A DNA stretch of 64,000 nucleotides from Chelativorans salis (GCF_025336525.1 NZ_JAOCZP010000001.1:372001-436000), one strand, 5' to 3'. Positions 8,481 to 18,686 are shown, counted from the first letter of the stretch. Notes: generated by a model from the letters alone, not told the origin. Translations and numbers: made by a program.

Positions 8481-8681
8481 CGTAAAGGCCTTTTCGACGT
8501 CAAGCACCCGGTCGAATGGCCTATTTTTACCGTCACACGAAATACCGTCAAGCCGTTCGCATTTCACCTTAATATCAGCATGTTAGGTGAAAAATAGATG
8601 CATTGCTTGGCGCTGCGGTGCCGACGGTATTTGAAAAGCGGCTCGTTGGCGGAAATCCAAATACCGTCAGCCTTACCGTCA
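8408..8681 (+). repeat. Direct repeats TACCGTCA, probable integrase arm-binding sites
   Basis: The octamer TACCGTCA occurs five times in the same orientation: 8408-8415, 8528-8535, 8543-8550, 8662-8669 and 8674-8681. A one-mismatch inverted copy lies near 8623-8630. Four copies fall between the integrase start and the guaA 3' end, in comparatively AT-rich DNA. Paired short direct repeats between an integrase gene and its attachment core are the normal arrangement of arm-type sites. Nothing else is visible in 8481-8796. Confidence 0.6.
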
Positions 8682-8796
8682 AATGGTCTCGCTTTGAGGC
8701 GATAGGCCTCGATAGATAGCGATGGCTTTCTAGTTTAATTTCAATTAGATAGGATAGTTTTGCGATTGACCGCGAAACGTCTTGAAGGACGCCGGG

Positions 8797-10359
8797 TCAC
8801 TCCCACTCGATCGTCCCCGGCGGCTTGCTCGTCACGTCGTAAACGACGCGGTTGATGCCCTTTACCTCGTTGATGATACGAGTCGCGGCACGGCCCAGGA
8901 ATTCCATGTCGTAGTGGTAGAAGTCGGCCGTCATGCCGTCGACCGAGGTGACGGCGCGGAGCGCGCAGACATATTCATAGGTGCGGCCGTCGCCCATGAC
9001 GCCGACCGTCTGCACGGGAAGGAGGACGGCGAAGGCTTGCCAGATGGCGTCGTAGAGGCCGGCTTTGCGGATCTCGTCGAGGTAGATCGCGTCCGCCGCG
9101 CGCAGGATGTCGAGCTTTTCACGGGTTACGCCGCCGGGGCAGCGGATGGCGAGGCCGGGACCGGGGAAGGGATGGCGGCCGATGAAACGGTCGGGCAGGC
9201 CGAGCTCCTTGCCCAGCGCCCGCACCTCGTCCTTGAAGAGCTCGCGCAGCGGCTCGACCAGGCTCATCTTCATGCGCTCGGGCAGGCCGCCGACATTGTG
9301 GTGCGATTTGATGGTGACGGAGGGGCCGCCGGTGAAGGAGACGCTCTCGATCACGTCTGGATATAGCGTGCCCTGGACAAGGAAGTCCGCGCCGCCCAGC
9401 TTTTTCGCCTCGTCCTCGAAGACCTCGATGAAGAGGCGGCCGATAGTCTTTCGCTTCTTCTCGGGATCCACCTCGCCCTCGAGCGCACCGATGAAACGGT
9501 CGGAGGCGTCGACGAGGATGAGCGGGACATTGTAATGGCCGCGGAACATCTCCACCACTTCGGCGGCCTCGTTCTTGCGCATCAGACCGTGGTCGACGAG
9601 GATGCAGGTGAGCTGCTCCCCGACGGCCTCGTGGGTGAGAAGGGCTGCGACGGAGGAATCGACGCCGCCCGAAAGCGCGCAGATCACCTTGCCGGAGCCC
9701 ACCTGCCGGCGGATCGCCTCGACCGCCTGCTCGCGATAGGCGGCCATCGTCCAGTCGCCGGCAAGGCCGGCAATCTTGTGCACGAAGTTGGAAAGGAGCC
9801 TCGCGCCGTCTGGCGTGTGCACCACTTCTGGATGGAACTGGACGCCGTAATATTTGCGGGCTTCGTCGGCGATCGCCGCAAAGGGCGCGCCGGAAGACGT
9901 TCCCACCACCTTGAAACCTGGCGGGATGGCGGTCACCCGGTCGCCGTGGCTCATCCACACCTGGTGGCGCGTGCCGGGCGCCCACACGCCTTCGAAAAGC
10001 GCGCAATCCTCCTCGACCTCCAGGAAGGCGCGGCCGAACTCGCGGTGGTCGCTGCCCTCCACCTTGCCGCCGAGCTGGGCGCACATGGTCTGCTCGCCGT
10101 AGCAGATGCCGAGCACCGGCAGGCCGGTTTCGAAAACGATGTCGGGTGCGCGGGGGCTACCGATGTCGACGGTCGAGGCGGGACTGCCCGACAGGATCAC
10201 CGCCTTGGGCTTGAGGCGCTTGAACGCTTCCTCCGCGGACTGGAAAGGCGTGATCTCGGAGTAGACGCCGGCCTCGCGCACGCGGCGCGCGATGAGCTGC
10301 GTGACCTGGCTGCCGAAGTCGACGATGAGGACGGTGTCGGGATGGGTCGTGATACTCAT
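8797..10359 (-). CDS. guaA: GMP synthase (glutamine-hydrolysing)
   Basis: A 520-residue cytoplasmic enzyme that aminates XMP to GMP with glutamine and ATP, the last step of guanine nucleotide synthesis. The N-terminal glutamine amidotransferase shows the nucleophile block [10 protein letters not shown] (about 90-100) and the His-Glu pair in [11 protein letters not shown]. The ATP pyrophosphatase domain has the SGGVDSS P-loop (about 230). The C-terminal dimerisation domain ends in KPPGTIEWE, as in nearly all GuaA proteins. The length is normal. The 3' end is intact although a degenerate integrase lies beside it, as expected when an element restores the gene end on insertion. guaB lies 6.6 kb away and is not in the same operon. 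Confidence 0.98.
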   Translation of the reverse strand: MSITTHPDTVLIVDFGSQVTQLIARRVREAGVYSEITPFQSAEEAFKRLKPKAVILSGSPASTVDIGSPRAPDIVFETGLPVLGICYGEQTMCAQLGGKVEGSDHREFGRAFLEVEEDCALFEGVWAPGTRHQVWMSHGDRVTAIPPGFKVVGTSSGAPFAAIADEARKYYGVQFHPEVVHTPDGARLLSNFVHKIAGLAGDWTMAAYREQAVEAIRRQVGSGKVICALSGGVDSSVAALLTHEAVGEQLTCILVDHGLMRKNEAAEVVEMFRGHYNVPLILVDASDRFIGALEGEVDPEKKRKTIGRLFIEVFEDEAKKLGGADFLVQGTLYPDVIESVSFTGGPSVTIKSHHNVGGLPERMKMSLVEPLRELFKDEVRALGKELGLPDRFIGRHPFPGPGLAIRCPGGVTREKLDILRAADAIYLDEIRKAGLYDAIWQAFAVLLPVQTVGVMGDGRTYEYVCALRAVTSVDGMTADFYHYDMEFLGRAATRIINEVKGINRVVYDVTSKPPGTIEWE

Positions 10360-10712
10360 GGCGAGCCTTTAATGAAGGAAGCGATTCAGCGCAACGGGTC
10401 AGCGGGTGTTTTGCCGGAATCTTTCTTCGTGTCCATCTGCCGGGCTCCCGAGTGCCGCTGGGAAAGGACGGTTCTTGCCCGTGCTGTCTCGAAGTAGATG
10501 AGGGACGCGCGCCATCGTCACCACGCCCGCCGAAGCGTGGGGGCCAGGCTGCCGCCATCGACCCGCCGCCCCTTCATCGGCGCCAGACGGCTGAGCACGA
10601 AAGCACGATGCATCGTACGATAATATTTCGGCCTCGATTCCCGTGCACCGTCTACAACAGCCATGCGCTCGATCGATGACGGAAATGGGACGCAGCGTCG
10701 CCTGTCGCGTCT
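10360..10712. other. Intergenic region, 353 bases, no gene recognised
   Basis: This stretch should hold the guaA promoter at its left end. Open frames crossing it are shadows without family motifs. Two overlapping 10-base palindromes (CGATGCATCG and ATCGTACGAT) lie near 10609-10625, just beyond the HxlR gene's 3' end; their role is unknown. Confidence 0.5.
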
Positions 10713-11054
10713 CTACGACCGGCACAAGAGCTCGAATTGGTCGAGGATCACGACGACCTTGCGCCCCCGCTCGGTCAGCACATATCGCACGGTCCGGGGG
10801 AAGCCCGCCTCTTCAATCCGCTCGATGAGCCCTCGCCCGGTCAAGTCATCCAATCGTTCGGACAATACTTTCGGACGCACCCCAACAAGCTGGTCCTCTA
10901 ATTCTCCGAACCGGCGCGGTCCTTCCTTTAGGTGCCACAGGATGAGTGCGCACCAGCGATGCCCCAGAAAGGCAAGCCAGTCCTCGACCGGACAGTCGCA
11001 CGCATGTCGTGGCCCGGGACGCTCCATATCGGTGATGGTGGTGGTGTTATCCAT
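10713..11054 (-). CDS. HxlR-family transcriptional regulator
   Basis: A 113-residue winged-helix protein. HxlR features are clear: CDCPVEDWLAFLGHRWCALI at the N-terminus (conserved Cys and the GHRW block), LWHLKEGPRRFGEL, and RPKVLSERLDDLTGRGLIER. The ATG at 11052-11054, preceded by a purine-rich AGGGGAAACG, is favoured over a start 18 codons earlier. Proteins of this family sense electrophiles, oxidants or small metabolites. It is divergent from the SnoaL-like gene, 118 bases away, which is its likely target. Confidence 0.88.
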   Translation of the reverse strand: MDNTTTITDMERPGPRHACDCPVEDWLAFLGHRWCALILWHLKEGPRRFGELEDQLVGVRPKVLSERLDDLTGRGLIERIEEAGFPRTVRYVLTERGRKVVVILDQFELLCRS

Positions 11055-11172
11055 GGCTCGTTTCCCCTGCGATAGTACCCCCCATGCGGATACGGCGTGG
11101 CTACCCATTAGGTGAGCACCGCACGCGTATGTTCAAGTACCTGCATCTGACCATGCAAACCGATGAGGCATC

Positions 11173-11556
11173 ATGTTCACCGCTACCAAACCCGAAGACA
11201 TGAATCCGACTTTCGCGCGCGCCTTCAACAGTCGCGACATCGAGAACTTGATGGCGCTCTATGAACAGCGGGCCCAGCTCCGGGCTGATGAAACCGGCCG
11301 GACTCATACCGGGCATGCGGCGATCCGTGCCGAACTGACGGCGCTGCTCCAAGCACCGGGCACTATGACCTCCCGCAACAACTTTTGCTTGGTGTTCGAG
11401 GATATCGCCTTGCTGCGGGCAGATTGGATGCTGGAACACGGGGGCCAGACCATTGCCTCAGGTAGTTCGGCCGAGATCGTTCGTCGTCAGGATGACGGAC
11501 GCTGGCTCTACATCGTGGACCATGCGATGGGAGCGAGCTTGCCTGCCATTACATGA
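11173..11556 (+). CDS. SnoaL-like / NTF2-fold protein (DUF4440 type)
   Basis: A 127-residue single-domain protein of the NTF2-like cone fold. Features are FARAFNSRDIENLMALYEQR (helix 1 region), GHAAIRAELTALL and the terminal strand pair RRQDDGRWLYIVDHA. Members include small isomerases, hydrolases and proteins of unknown role annotated SgcJ/EcaC. There is no signal peptide and no obvious catalytic dyad. GAGG stands shortly before the ATG. It is divergent from an HxlR regulator, so expression may respond to a stress compound. The function is unknown. Confidence 0.75.
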   Translation: MFTATKPEDMNPTFARAFNSRDIENLMALYEQRAQLRADETGRTHTGHAAIRAELTALLQAPGTMTSRNNFCLVFEDIALLRADWMLEHGGQTIASGSSAEIVRRQDDGRWLYIVDHAMGASLPAIT

Positions 11557-11842
11557 GGCAGTTTGCCCGGCCAGCATTTCGCTCCGACTTTGGCTCGCGG
11601 TGACCGAAGCGCTCCCTGCAGGCCGTGCCTGAGAACACCGCCTACTGATAATACGACGAGATGGATAGAGATTTGCCGGAATACGCCTTGCCGCCCGAAA
11701 TCCTTCAGCGCAGATGCCAAAGTCCGGGACCTGTAGACGTCGGCTCCCGGCGCTTTTTGCCCGTTCAGGTCCAGGGGCGTGAACACGAACTTTCCACCCA
11801 CAGCCGAAATTCAAGCTGAGACACCGGCCGGCGTCGGGCTTT

Positions 11843-12301
11843 TCAGCCCTCGATGTCCCGCCGGCCGACGACGCTCATCATGGTGCCGGTCATGGTGGCG
11901 ATCAGTTTTGCCTCGCCTTCACCGTCATAGGCATAGGCCTGGCCGTCGGCGACGATGATGGTGCGGCCGGGCTTGGTGACCGTGCCGCGGAAAAGGAAGC
12001 GCTCTCCCCTACCCGGCGCCAGGAGGTTTACCTTGAACTCGATCGTCAGCACGCCGGCATCGGCCGGCATCAGCGAATAGGCGGCGTAGCCGCAGGCCGA
12101 ATCGAGCGCCATGGAGATGACGCCGGCGTGCAGGAAACCGTGCTGCTGGGTAAAGCGCTGCGCATAGGGCATCTCGATCTCGACGACGCCGGGCGTGACC
12201 ACGGTCAGCCTGGCGCCGATGGTCTCCATCGCCCTTTGACGGGCAAAGCTGGTGCGCACCCGCGCCTCGAAGTCCCCCTCGGCAAACCGTCGTTCCGCCA
12301 T
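11843..12301 (-). CDS. PaaI-family acyl-CoA thioesterase (hotdog fold)
   Basis: A 152-residue hotdog protein. The active-site segment QQHGFLHAGVISMALDSACG matches the HGG/HxGxxxxLxD(E/S) pattern of the PaaI and YdiI group, with Asp as the likely base. The following strand motif LTIEFKVNLLAPGRGE is also family-typical. Such enzymes hydrolyse aromatic or medium-chain acyl-CoA. The length is normal. It is the last gene of a minus-strand pair, separated from the upstream RNA methyltransferase by a palindromic repeat array, so it is probably transcribed on its own. Confidence 0.85.
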   Translation of the reverse strand: MAERRFAEGDFEARVRTSFARQRAMETIGARLTVVTPGVVEIEMPYAQRFTQQHGFLHAGVISMALDSACGYAAYSLMPADAGVLTIEFKVNLLAPGRGERFLFRGTVTKPGRTIIVADGQAYAYDGEGEAKLIATMTGTMMSVVGRRDIEG

Positions 12302-12361
12302 CGTCTTCTTCCTTGTCGGCAGACATGCTTATGGCAAAGCGGGCGGTGATGGGCAATGCAG

Positions 12362-12524
12362 AGGCGGCTGATTGGAAAACCGGCTTCCGCTTTTCCTGGA
12401 ACTGCTCTCTTTGCCTTGCCGCAGTTCCGGACGGAAAACCGGTTCCCACTTTTCCTGGAATTGCTCTCTTTGCCTTGCCGCAATTCCGGACGGAAAACCG
12501 GTTCCCACTTTTCCTGGAATTGCT
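12362..12524. repeat. Tandem palindromic intergenic repeat, about 59-base period, 3 copies
   Basis: Two near-identical units (12421-12464 and 12480-12524) read GCAATTCCGGACGGAAAACC, then GGTTCCCACTTTTCCTGGAATTGC in two parts, and are joined by a CTCTCTTTGCCTTGCC spacer. A diverged first unit starts near 12362. Each unit can fold into a hairpin because its ends (GCAATTCC / GGAATTGC) are complementary, as are the inner GGAAAACC / GGTTCCCACTTTTCC parts. A solitary copy is at 35859-35902. This family is scattered between genes in rhizobial genomes. Here it fills the gap between the thioesterase and the RNA methyltransferase. Confidence 0.85.
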
Positions 12525-12525
12525 T

Positions 12526-13818
12526 CTAGCGGCGCTCGAAGGCGGAGAAATAGAAGCCATCCGTGCCGGTGACTGCCGGTGTGAGCATGATGCCGTCATT
12601 CTCCTCGATGTGCGCGGCCTGCGGATGGGCGGGAAAGCGCTCCTGCCAGATGGCGCGGTGGTCGAGGGGGTGGAAGGCGGGTGCGCGCTCGATGAAGGCC
12701 CGCGCCTGGTCGACATTCTCCTCCCGGAAAATGGAACAGGTGATGTAGGCAAGCCGCCCGCCCGGCTTCACGTAGCGACTCGCGGTATCGAGGATAGCCA
12801 TCTGTTCTATCTGGCGCGCCTCGAGCTGCTGCGGCGTCAGGCGCCATTTGGCGTCCGGCCGGCGGCGCCAGGTGCCGGAGCCGGTACAGGGAGCGTCGAC
12901 GATGACGAGATCCATCTGGCCTTCGAGGCGGGCGAGCGCTTCGTCCTCTGCAATCACCTGCACGTTGCGGCAGCCTGCCCGTTTCAGGCGGTCGAAGATC
13001 GGCGCGAGGCGTTGGCGGTCGGCATCGTAGGCGTGGATCTGGCCGCGATTTTCCATCATCGCGGCCATGGCGAGCGTCTTGCCGCCGGCACCGGCGCAGA
13101 AGTCGAGCACCTGGCGGCCGGGAGCCGCCCCAGCAAGCTCGGCGACGATCTGCGAACCCTCGTCCTGCACCTCGAACCAGCCCTTGCGGAACGCCGGCTC
13201 GGCCTGCACGTTGGGATGCCGTCCGTCGCCCGCGACCGGGGGGACGCGCATGCCGTTGGTTGCGATACGTGCTGCCTCGGCCCCCGTGCGGGCAAGGGCG
13301 GCGAGAACCTTCTGCTTCTCCACTTTCAGCGTGTTGGCACGCATGTCGAGCGGCGGCCGGTCGGCAAGGGCGGCGCACTCCTCCACCCACACTTCGCCGA
13401 AGGCCCGGGCTGCCAGCGGCTCGCACCATTCCGGCACATTGGCGCGGGCGGCATCCGGAAGGGGCTGGCCGAGGCGCGCGCGGAGGCTCGCAAGCTCCGC
13501 CTCGTCGAGCGGCGGCGGGGCGAAGCGGTCTTCGGTGAAGGCGCTATCGAGCGCCTCCGTTCCGCCGCCGTTTTCCAGGAGATACCCGCCGAAAACGAGG
13601 GAACGCGGCGTGTCGGCATCGAAAAGCCAGCTTGCGGCGCGGCGGCGGCGCAGGCCGTCATAGACGAAGTTGCCGATGGCTGCGCGGTCGCCGGCGCCGG
13701 CGAACCGGTGCGACAGGCCCCAGTCCCGCATGGCATCCGCGGCGGGGCGATGACGTTTTTCGATGTCGTGGAGAATGTCGATGGCTGCTGCCAGCCTGCC
13801 GCCGAGGCGCATGATCAT
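12526..13818 (-). CDS. RsmB/NOP-family RNA (cytosine-5) methyltransferase
   Basis: A 430-residue SAM-dependent rRNA m5C methyltransferase of the RsmB group. The N-terminal about 140 residues resemble the NusB-like RNA-binding part. The Rossmann methyltransferase core shows VLDFCAGAGGKTLAMAAMM (SAM motif I), then VDAPCTGSGTWRRRPDAKW with one active cysteine, and YITCSIFREENVDQ with the second. Both cysteines needed by this family are present, so it should be active. An alternative ATG two codons in is equally possible. Rhizobia carry two or three paralogues, so assignment to 16S C967 specifically is uncertain. Confidence 0.9.
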   Translation of the reverse strand: MIMRLGGRLAAAIDILHDIEKRHRPAADAMRDWGLSHRFAGAGDRAAIGNFVYDGLRRRRAASWLFDADTPRSLVFGGYLLENGGGTEALDSAFTEDRFAPPPLDEAELASLRARLGQPLPDAARANVPEWCEPLAARAFGEVWVEECAALADRPPLDMRANTLKVEKQKVLAALARTGAEAARIATNGMRVPPVAGDGRHPNVQAEPAFRKGWFEVQDEGSQIVAELAGAAPGRQVLDFCAGAGGKTLAMAAMMENRGQIHAYDADRQRLAPIFDRLKRAGCRNVQVIAEDEALARLEGQMDLVIVDAPCTGSGTWRRRPDAKWRLTPQQLEARQIEQMAILDTASRYVKPGGRLAYITCSIFREENVDQARAFIERAPAFHPLDHRAIWQERFPAHPQAAHIEENDGIMLTPAVTGTDGFYFSAFERR

Positions 13819-13983
13819 TGCCTTTTTCGGTTTACCCGTCGTGCGGTGTTGCTAGGGCCTGTGGGTGCGCGAGGCAAGGTCTAGTTTCGCAAGGGTGCGG
13901 CCATGAATCTTCGGGCCGGTCGGGTGCCGGCTTTTCATTCTTGAAAAACGCTTTGCGGAATCAGCCCTTCTGGTCATCGCGTC

Positions 13984-14022
13984 CCCGGTGAGATGGTCGG
14001 CCGACGTCGCGCGATCACCGGG
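13984..14022. repeat. Inverted repeat upstream of the aldo/keto reductase
   Basis: CCCGGTGA (13984-13991) pairs with TCACCGGG (14015-14022) across a 23-base loop, with further pairing of the flanking GTC and GAC. It lies 44 bases before the ATG of the plus-strand reductase gene, so it would be in or near the 5' leader. It could be an operator or a leader hairpin; no function is known. Confidence 0.35.
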
Positions 14023-14065
14023 AGGACGTTAGCGGCGCGAACAATCGTACAGGAAGAGGGATGTC

Positions 14066-15082
14066 ATGCCTTTAAGCACCATTTCCGCGACCAGCCGCAG
14101 ACCGTTGGGACGCTCCGGCCTTTCAGCCGGCGCCATCGGACTGGGTGGTTGGGCGATCGGAGGACATTTCATTTTTGAGGGAAAGCCGGACGGCTGGGGC
14201 GAGATTGACGACGAACAGTCGATCCGCGCCATCCACCTTGCGCTCGAGATGGGCGCATCGCTTATCGATACCGCCGATGCCTACGGGACCGGGCACAGCG
14301 AAGAGGTGATCGGCCGGGCGCTCGCCGGGCGAAGAGGCGATGCGACTATCGCTACCAAATTCGGCTTCACCTATGACCGGGCGGCGCGCACGCTGCTCGG
14401 TATGGACGTCAGCCCTTCCTACATCGAAAAGGCGTGCTCGGCGTCGCTGCAGCGTCTTCGCACCGATCAGATCGACCTTTATCAAATCCATGTGGGAGAC
14501 CTGACAGACGACCAGGCGGATGCGGCGGGTGAGGCGCTGGAAAGGCTGGCGGAGAAAGGCGCCATCCGTTTCTGGGGCTGGAGCACGGACAATGCCGCGG
14601 CCGCGGAGCGGATGTTGAAGTTTCCGCATTTCGTTGCGGTTCAGCAGGAACTGAACGTCTTTACGGACGGGCCCGACATGCTGGCGATGTGCGAGGAAAA
14701 CAATCTCGCCAGCCTAAACCGGTCGCCGCTGGCGATGGGGTTCCTCACGGGCAAGTTCGCCGCCGATGCGCATATGCCTTCGAGCGAGGTGCGCGGTGCC
14801 GGCCATGGGTGGGTCAGGTTCTTTCAGAACGGGCGGCCGGACCCGGATTATCTCCGGCGGCTGGAGGCGGTGCGCGAACTGCTGCAGACCGGCGGCAGGA
14901 CGCTGGCGCAGGGGGCCCTGGGCTGGATCCTTGCCCGTTCGCCCGCGACTTTTCCGATCCCCGGCTTCAAGACCGAGGCGCAGGTGCGCGAAAATGTCGG
15001 CGCGATGGAGAAGGGGCCGTTGCCGGCAGCGGTCATGGCGGAGATCGATCAGGTGCTGAAGCGCGAGGCCGTGCTGACGTAG
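14066..15082 (+). CDS. Aldo/keto reductase
   Basis: A 338-residue NADPH-dependent (beta/alpha)8 oxidoreductase. The catalytic tetrad is visible: Asp and Tyr in LIDTADAYGTGHSEE, Lys in ATKFGFTYD, and His in LYQIHVGD. The C-terminal cofactor segment ILARSPATFPIPGFKTEAQV is typical. AGGAAGAGGG lies before the ATG. The gene stands alone, followed by a rho-independent terminator. The substrate is unknown; the family reduces sugar aldehydes, pyridoxal and other carbonyls. Confidence 0.9.
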   Translation: MPLSTISATSRRPLGRSGLSAGAIGLGGWAIGGHFIFEGKPDGWGEIDDEQSIRAIHLALEMGASLIDTADAYGTGHSEEVIGRALAGRRGDATIATKFGFTYDRAARTLLGMDVSPSYIEKACSASLQRLRTDQIDLYQIHVGDLTDDQADAAGEALERLAEKGAIRFWGWSTDNAAAAERMLKFPHFVAVQQELNVFTDGPDMLAMCEENNLASLNRSPLAMGFLTGKFAADAHMPSSEVRGAGHGWVRFFQNGRPDPDYLRRLEAVRELLQTGGRTLAQGALGWILARSPATFPIPGFKTEAQVRENVGAMEKGPLPAAVMAEIDQVLKREAVLT

Positions 15083-15121
15083 GCGCAGGCTATCGAGCCG
15101 GAGCCGCTCATAATCCCCTAT

Positions 15122-15154
15122 CCCTCCTGTGCTTGCCGAAGGAGGGCATTTTTC
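15122..15154 (+). terminator. Rho-independent terminator after the aldo/keto reductase
   Basis: CCCTCCT (15122-15128) and AGGAGGG (15140-15146) form a 7-base stem with an 11-base loop, followed by CATTTTT. It lies 39 bases past the reductase stop and upstream of oxyR. Confidence 0.65.
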
Positions 15155-15243
15155 GACCGCGAGCAGGATCCATCCCGTGATTCTTTCCCGCGTTCATCAT
15201 AATCTGCAATTGCCTTTCATATTCTCCCTGATAACTTCCCCTT

Positions 15244-16143
15244 ATGTTACGGGTAACCCTTCGTCAGATGCAGTATTTCGAACGGCTGGCAGAGCAGCTG
15301 CATTTCGGGCGCGCGGCTGAGGCGGCCGGCGTCACCCAGCCGGCCCTTTCCGCGCAGATCGCCGAGATGGAGGGGCAGCTTGGCTACAAGCTGTTCGAGC
15401 GCGGTGGCGGCACGGTGCGGCTGACGGCGGAAGCGCAGGCGCTGCGCCCGCGCATCGCCCGCATCCTGGCGGAAGTGGAGGACCTGGAGAGTGTGGCGCG
15501 CCGGGGCCGGAAGGTGCTGGAAGGGCGTTTCCGGCTGGGCGTCATCCCGACGGTGGCGCCCTATCTGCTGCCGCATCTGCTTCCTCTCCTCAAGAGGCGC
15601 TTTCCGGCGCTGCGGATCGAGGTGCGCGAGGCCGTGACCGCAACTTTACTGGAGGAGACCAGCAACGGCCGGTTGGACGGCGTGATCGCCGCCGAGCCGC
15701 TGGACGAGCCGCGGCTTCAGAGCACGGCACTTTTCGAGGACCGCTTCTTCCTCGCCGTACCGGAGGAAGAAGCCGAGCGCATCGCTCCGCCGGTGGCTCA
15801 GGAAAGCATGGCGCTGGAGCGGCTGATGCTCCTGGAGGATGGCCACTGCATGCGCGCCCAGGCGCTCGCCGTTTGCGGTATGGTCAAGCCCGTCACCATG
15901 GCGAGCTTCGGCGCCACGAGCCTCGCCACCCTCCTGCATATGGTCTCGCACGGCCTCGGCGTGACGCTGATACCGGAGATGGCGCGGAAGGCGGCGGAGC
16001 TTCTGCCCGGCGTGCGCGTCCTGCCTTTCGTCGAGCCCGGACCATCGCGCACAATCTGCCTTGCTTGGCGCAAGACGAACCCGCGGCAGGCAGACTTTTC
16101 CGCGCTCAGCGAAGCAATCGAAGATTCCCACTACGCCGCGTAG
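15244..16143 (+). CDS. oxyR: OxyR-type LysR regulator (peroxide sensor)
   Basis: A 299-residue LysR protein. The HTH is FGRAAEAAGVTQPALSAQIA. The segment LLEDGHCMRAQALAVCGM aligns with the redox loop of OxyR (E. coli Cys199 and Cys208) with both cysteines at the same nine-residue spacing, and the SLATLLHMVSHGLGVTLIP stretch also fits. In E. coli these cysteines form a disulfide on reaction with H2O2 and switch the protein to an activator of catalase and peroxidase genes. No catalase gene is adjacent; the next gene is an aquaporin on the same strand. The sequence match to OxyR is strong, but the regulon cannot be seen. Confidence 0.85.
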   Translation: MLRVTLRQMQYFERLAEQLHFGRAAEAAGVTQPALSAQIAEMEGQLGYKLFERGGGTVRLTAEAQALRPRIARILAEVEDLESVARRGRKVLEGRFRLGVIPTVAPYLLPHLLPLLKRRFPALRIEVREAVTATLLEETSNGRLDGVIAAEPLDEPRLQSTALFEDRFFLAVPEEEAERIAPPVAQESMALERLMLLEDGHCMRAQALAVCGMVKPVTMASFGATSLATLLHMVSHGLGVTLIPEMARKAAELLPGVRVLPFVEPGPSRTICLAWRKTNPRQADFSALSEAIEDSHYAA

Positions 16144-16148
16144 AAAAG

Positions 16149-16197
16149 CTGCACAAGTTGTCTGTGCAGTTGCTTTCAACGAGAAGTTGGTGAAAGC
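16149..16197 (+). terminator. Two consecutive hairpins between oxyR and aqpZ
   Basis: CTGCACA (16149-16155) pairs with TGTGCAG (16163-16169). GCTTTCA (16172-16178) pairs with TGAAAGC (16191-16197), helped by inner AAC/GTT. They begin six bases after the oxyR stop and end 36 bases before the aquaporin start. The first could end oxyR transcription or both could shape the aqpZ leader; there is no long T-run. Confidence 0.4.
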
Positions 16198-16233
16198 TCG
16201 ATAGGCAAACGCAATTGCGGGGTGATTCGCATC

Positions 16234-16941
16234 ATGAAAGCTTATACCGCAGAACTGTTCGGCACCTTTTGCCTTGTCTTCATCGGCTGTTCGAGCGTTG
16301 TTCTCGGCGGCTTCGGGGATCTTATCCCGACGGGCGGCGCAGTGGGTATCGCGCTGGCCTTCGGCATCGCCGTGGTGGCGATGGCCTATGCGGTCGGTCC
16401 TATCTCGGGCGCGCACCTCAACCCGGCCGTCACCCTCGGCGTCTATCTTGCCGGCCGTCTGCCGGCGAAGGAGGTCCTGCCCTACATGGTCGCCCAGGTG
16501 ATCGGCGGCATCATCGGCGCCCTCGTATTGTGGCTCATCGCCTCCGGCTCCGCTGCGGGCGCGCCCGCCAACCTGGCGGCGAACGGATGGAGCAACTACA
16601 CCACCGGCGCCGCATTCATTGCCGAGGTAGTGGCGACCTTCGTCTTCGTCATGGTTATCCTCGGCGTGACGTCGGAGAAGCATGGTACCGTCATGGCGGG
16701 GCTTGCCATCGGCCTGACGCTGACGGCGATCCACATATGCCTCATCGCCGTCACGGGGACCTCGGTGAACCCGGCACGCTCCATCGGGCCGGCGCTGTTC
16801 TCCGGCGGCGCGGCGATCGGCCAGTTATGGCTCTTCATCGTCGCCCCGCTCATCGGCGGCGCCATTGCCGGCTTTCTCTACAAGGCGGGTGTGTTCGAGG
16901 AGACGGGTAGCACCAGGACGATGGAAAAGGCGAAGGCCTGA
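16234..16941 (+). CDS. aqpZ: Aquaporin Z-type water channel
   Basis: A 235-residue inner-membrane protein of the MIP family with six transmembrane helices. The two pore loops carry HLNPAVTLG (about 60-70) and SVNPARSIGPAL (about 180), the two NPA motifs, and the second NPA is followed by the Arg of the selectivity filter. The length fits water-selective AqpZ rather than the longer glycerol facilitators. The start was placed at ATG 16234 (MKAYTAELFGTFCLVF) because it aligns with AqpZ; a GTG four codons upstream opens the same frame. It lies downstream of oxyR and is followed by a strong terminator. Some aquaporins also pass H2O2. Confidence 0.93.
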   Translation: MKAYTAELFGTFCLVFIGCSSVVLGGFGDLIPTGGAVGIALAFGIAVVAMAYAVGPISGAHLNPAVTLGVYLAGRLPAKEVLPYMVAQVIGGIIGALVLWLIASGSAAGAPANLAANGWSNYTTGAAFIAEVVATFVFVMVILGVTSEKHGTVMAGLAIGLTLTAIHICLIAVTGTSVNPARSIGPALFSGGAAIGQLWLFIVAPLIGGAIAGFLYKAGVFEETGSTRTMEKAKA

Positions 16942-16948
16942 ACAGACG

Positions 16949-16985
16949 AAGAGGCCCTGGACTTTCCGGGGCCTCTTACTTTTTG
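16949..16985. terminator. Bidirectional terminator between aqpZ and guaB
   Basis: AGAGGCCC pairs with GGGCCTCT across a loop near 16958-16968, followed by a T-rich run to 16985. It lies in the 48-base gap between convergent aqpZ and guaB and can serve both. Confidence 0.8.
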
Positions 16986-16989
16986 GCGC

Positions 16990-18534
<1,545 letters not shown>

Positions 18535-18686
18535 CTAAGGGGGAGAACGGGCTGCCTCAATGTGATTCCCTTTCAGGATTGGCGCTGGCTCGTACCACGT
18601 CCGTGAGGCGTTGAAAAGATGGCCGGTTACGGCAATGGTGTGCGGGCATTGATTAAAATCGATTCCAGCAGGCAAGGGGGCATACA

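Noticed and set aside
11508-11801. Possible 97-residue minus-strand gene between the SnoaL-like gene and the thioesterase
   Set aside because: No ribosome-binding site or recognisable domain, and it overlaps the end of the SnoaL-like gene. Left as intergenic.
12362-12524. CRISPR array
   Set aside because: Units are palindromic, only three, with an identical short spacer and no cas genes; an intergenic palindromic repeat.
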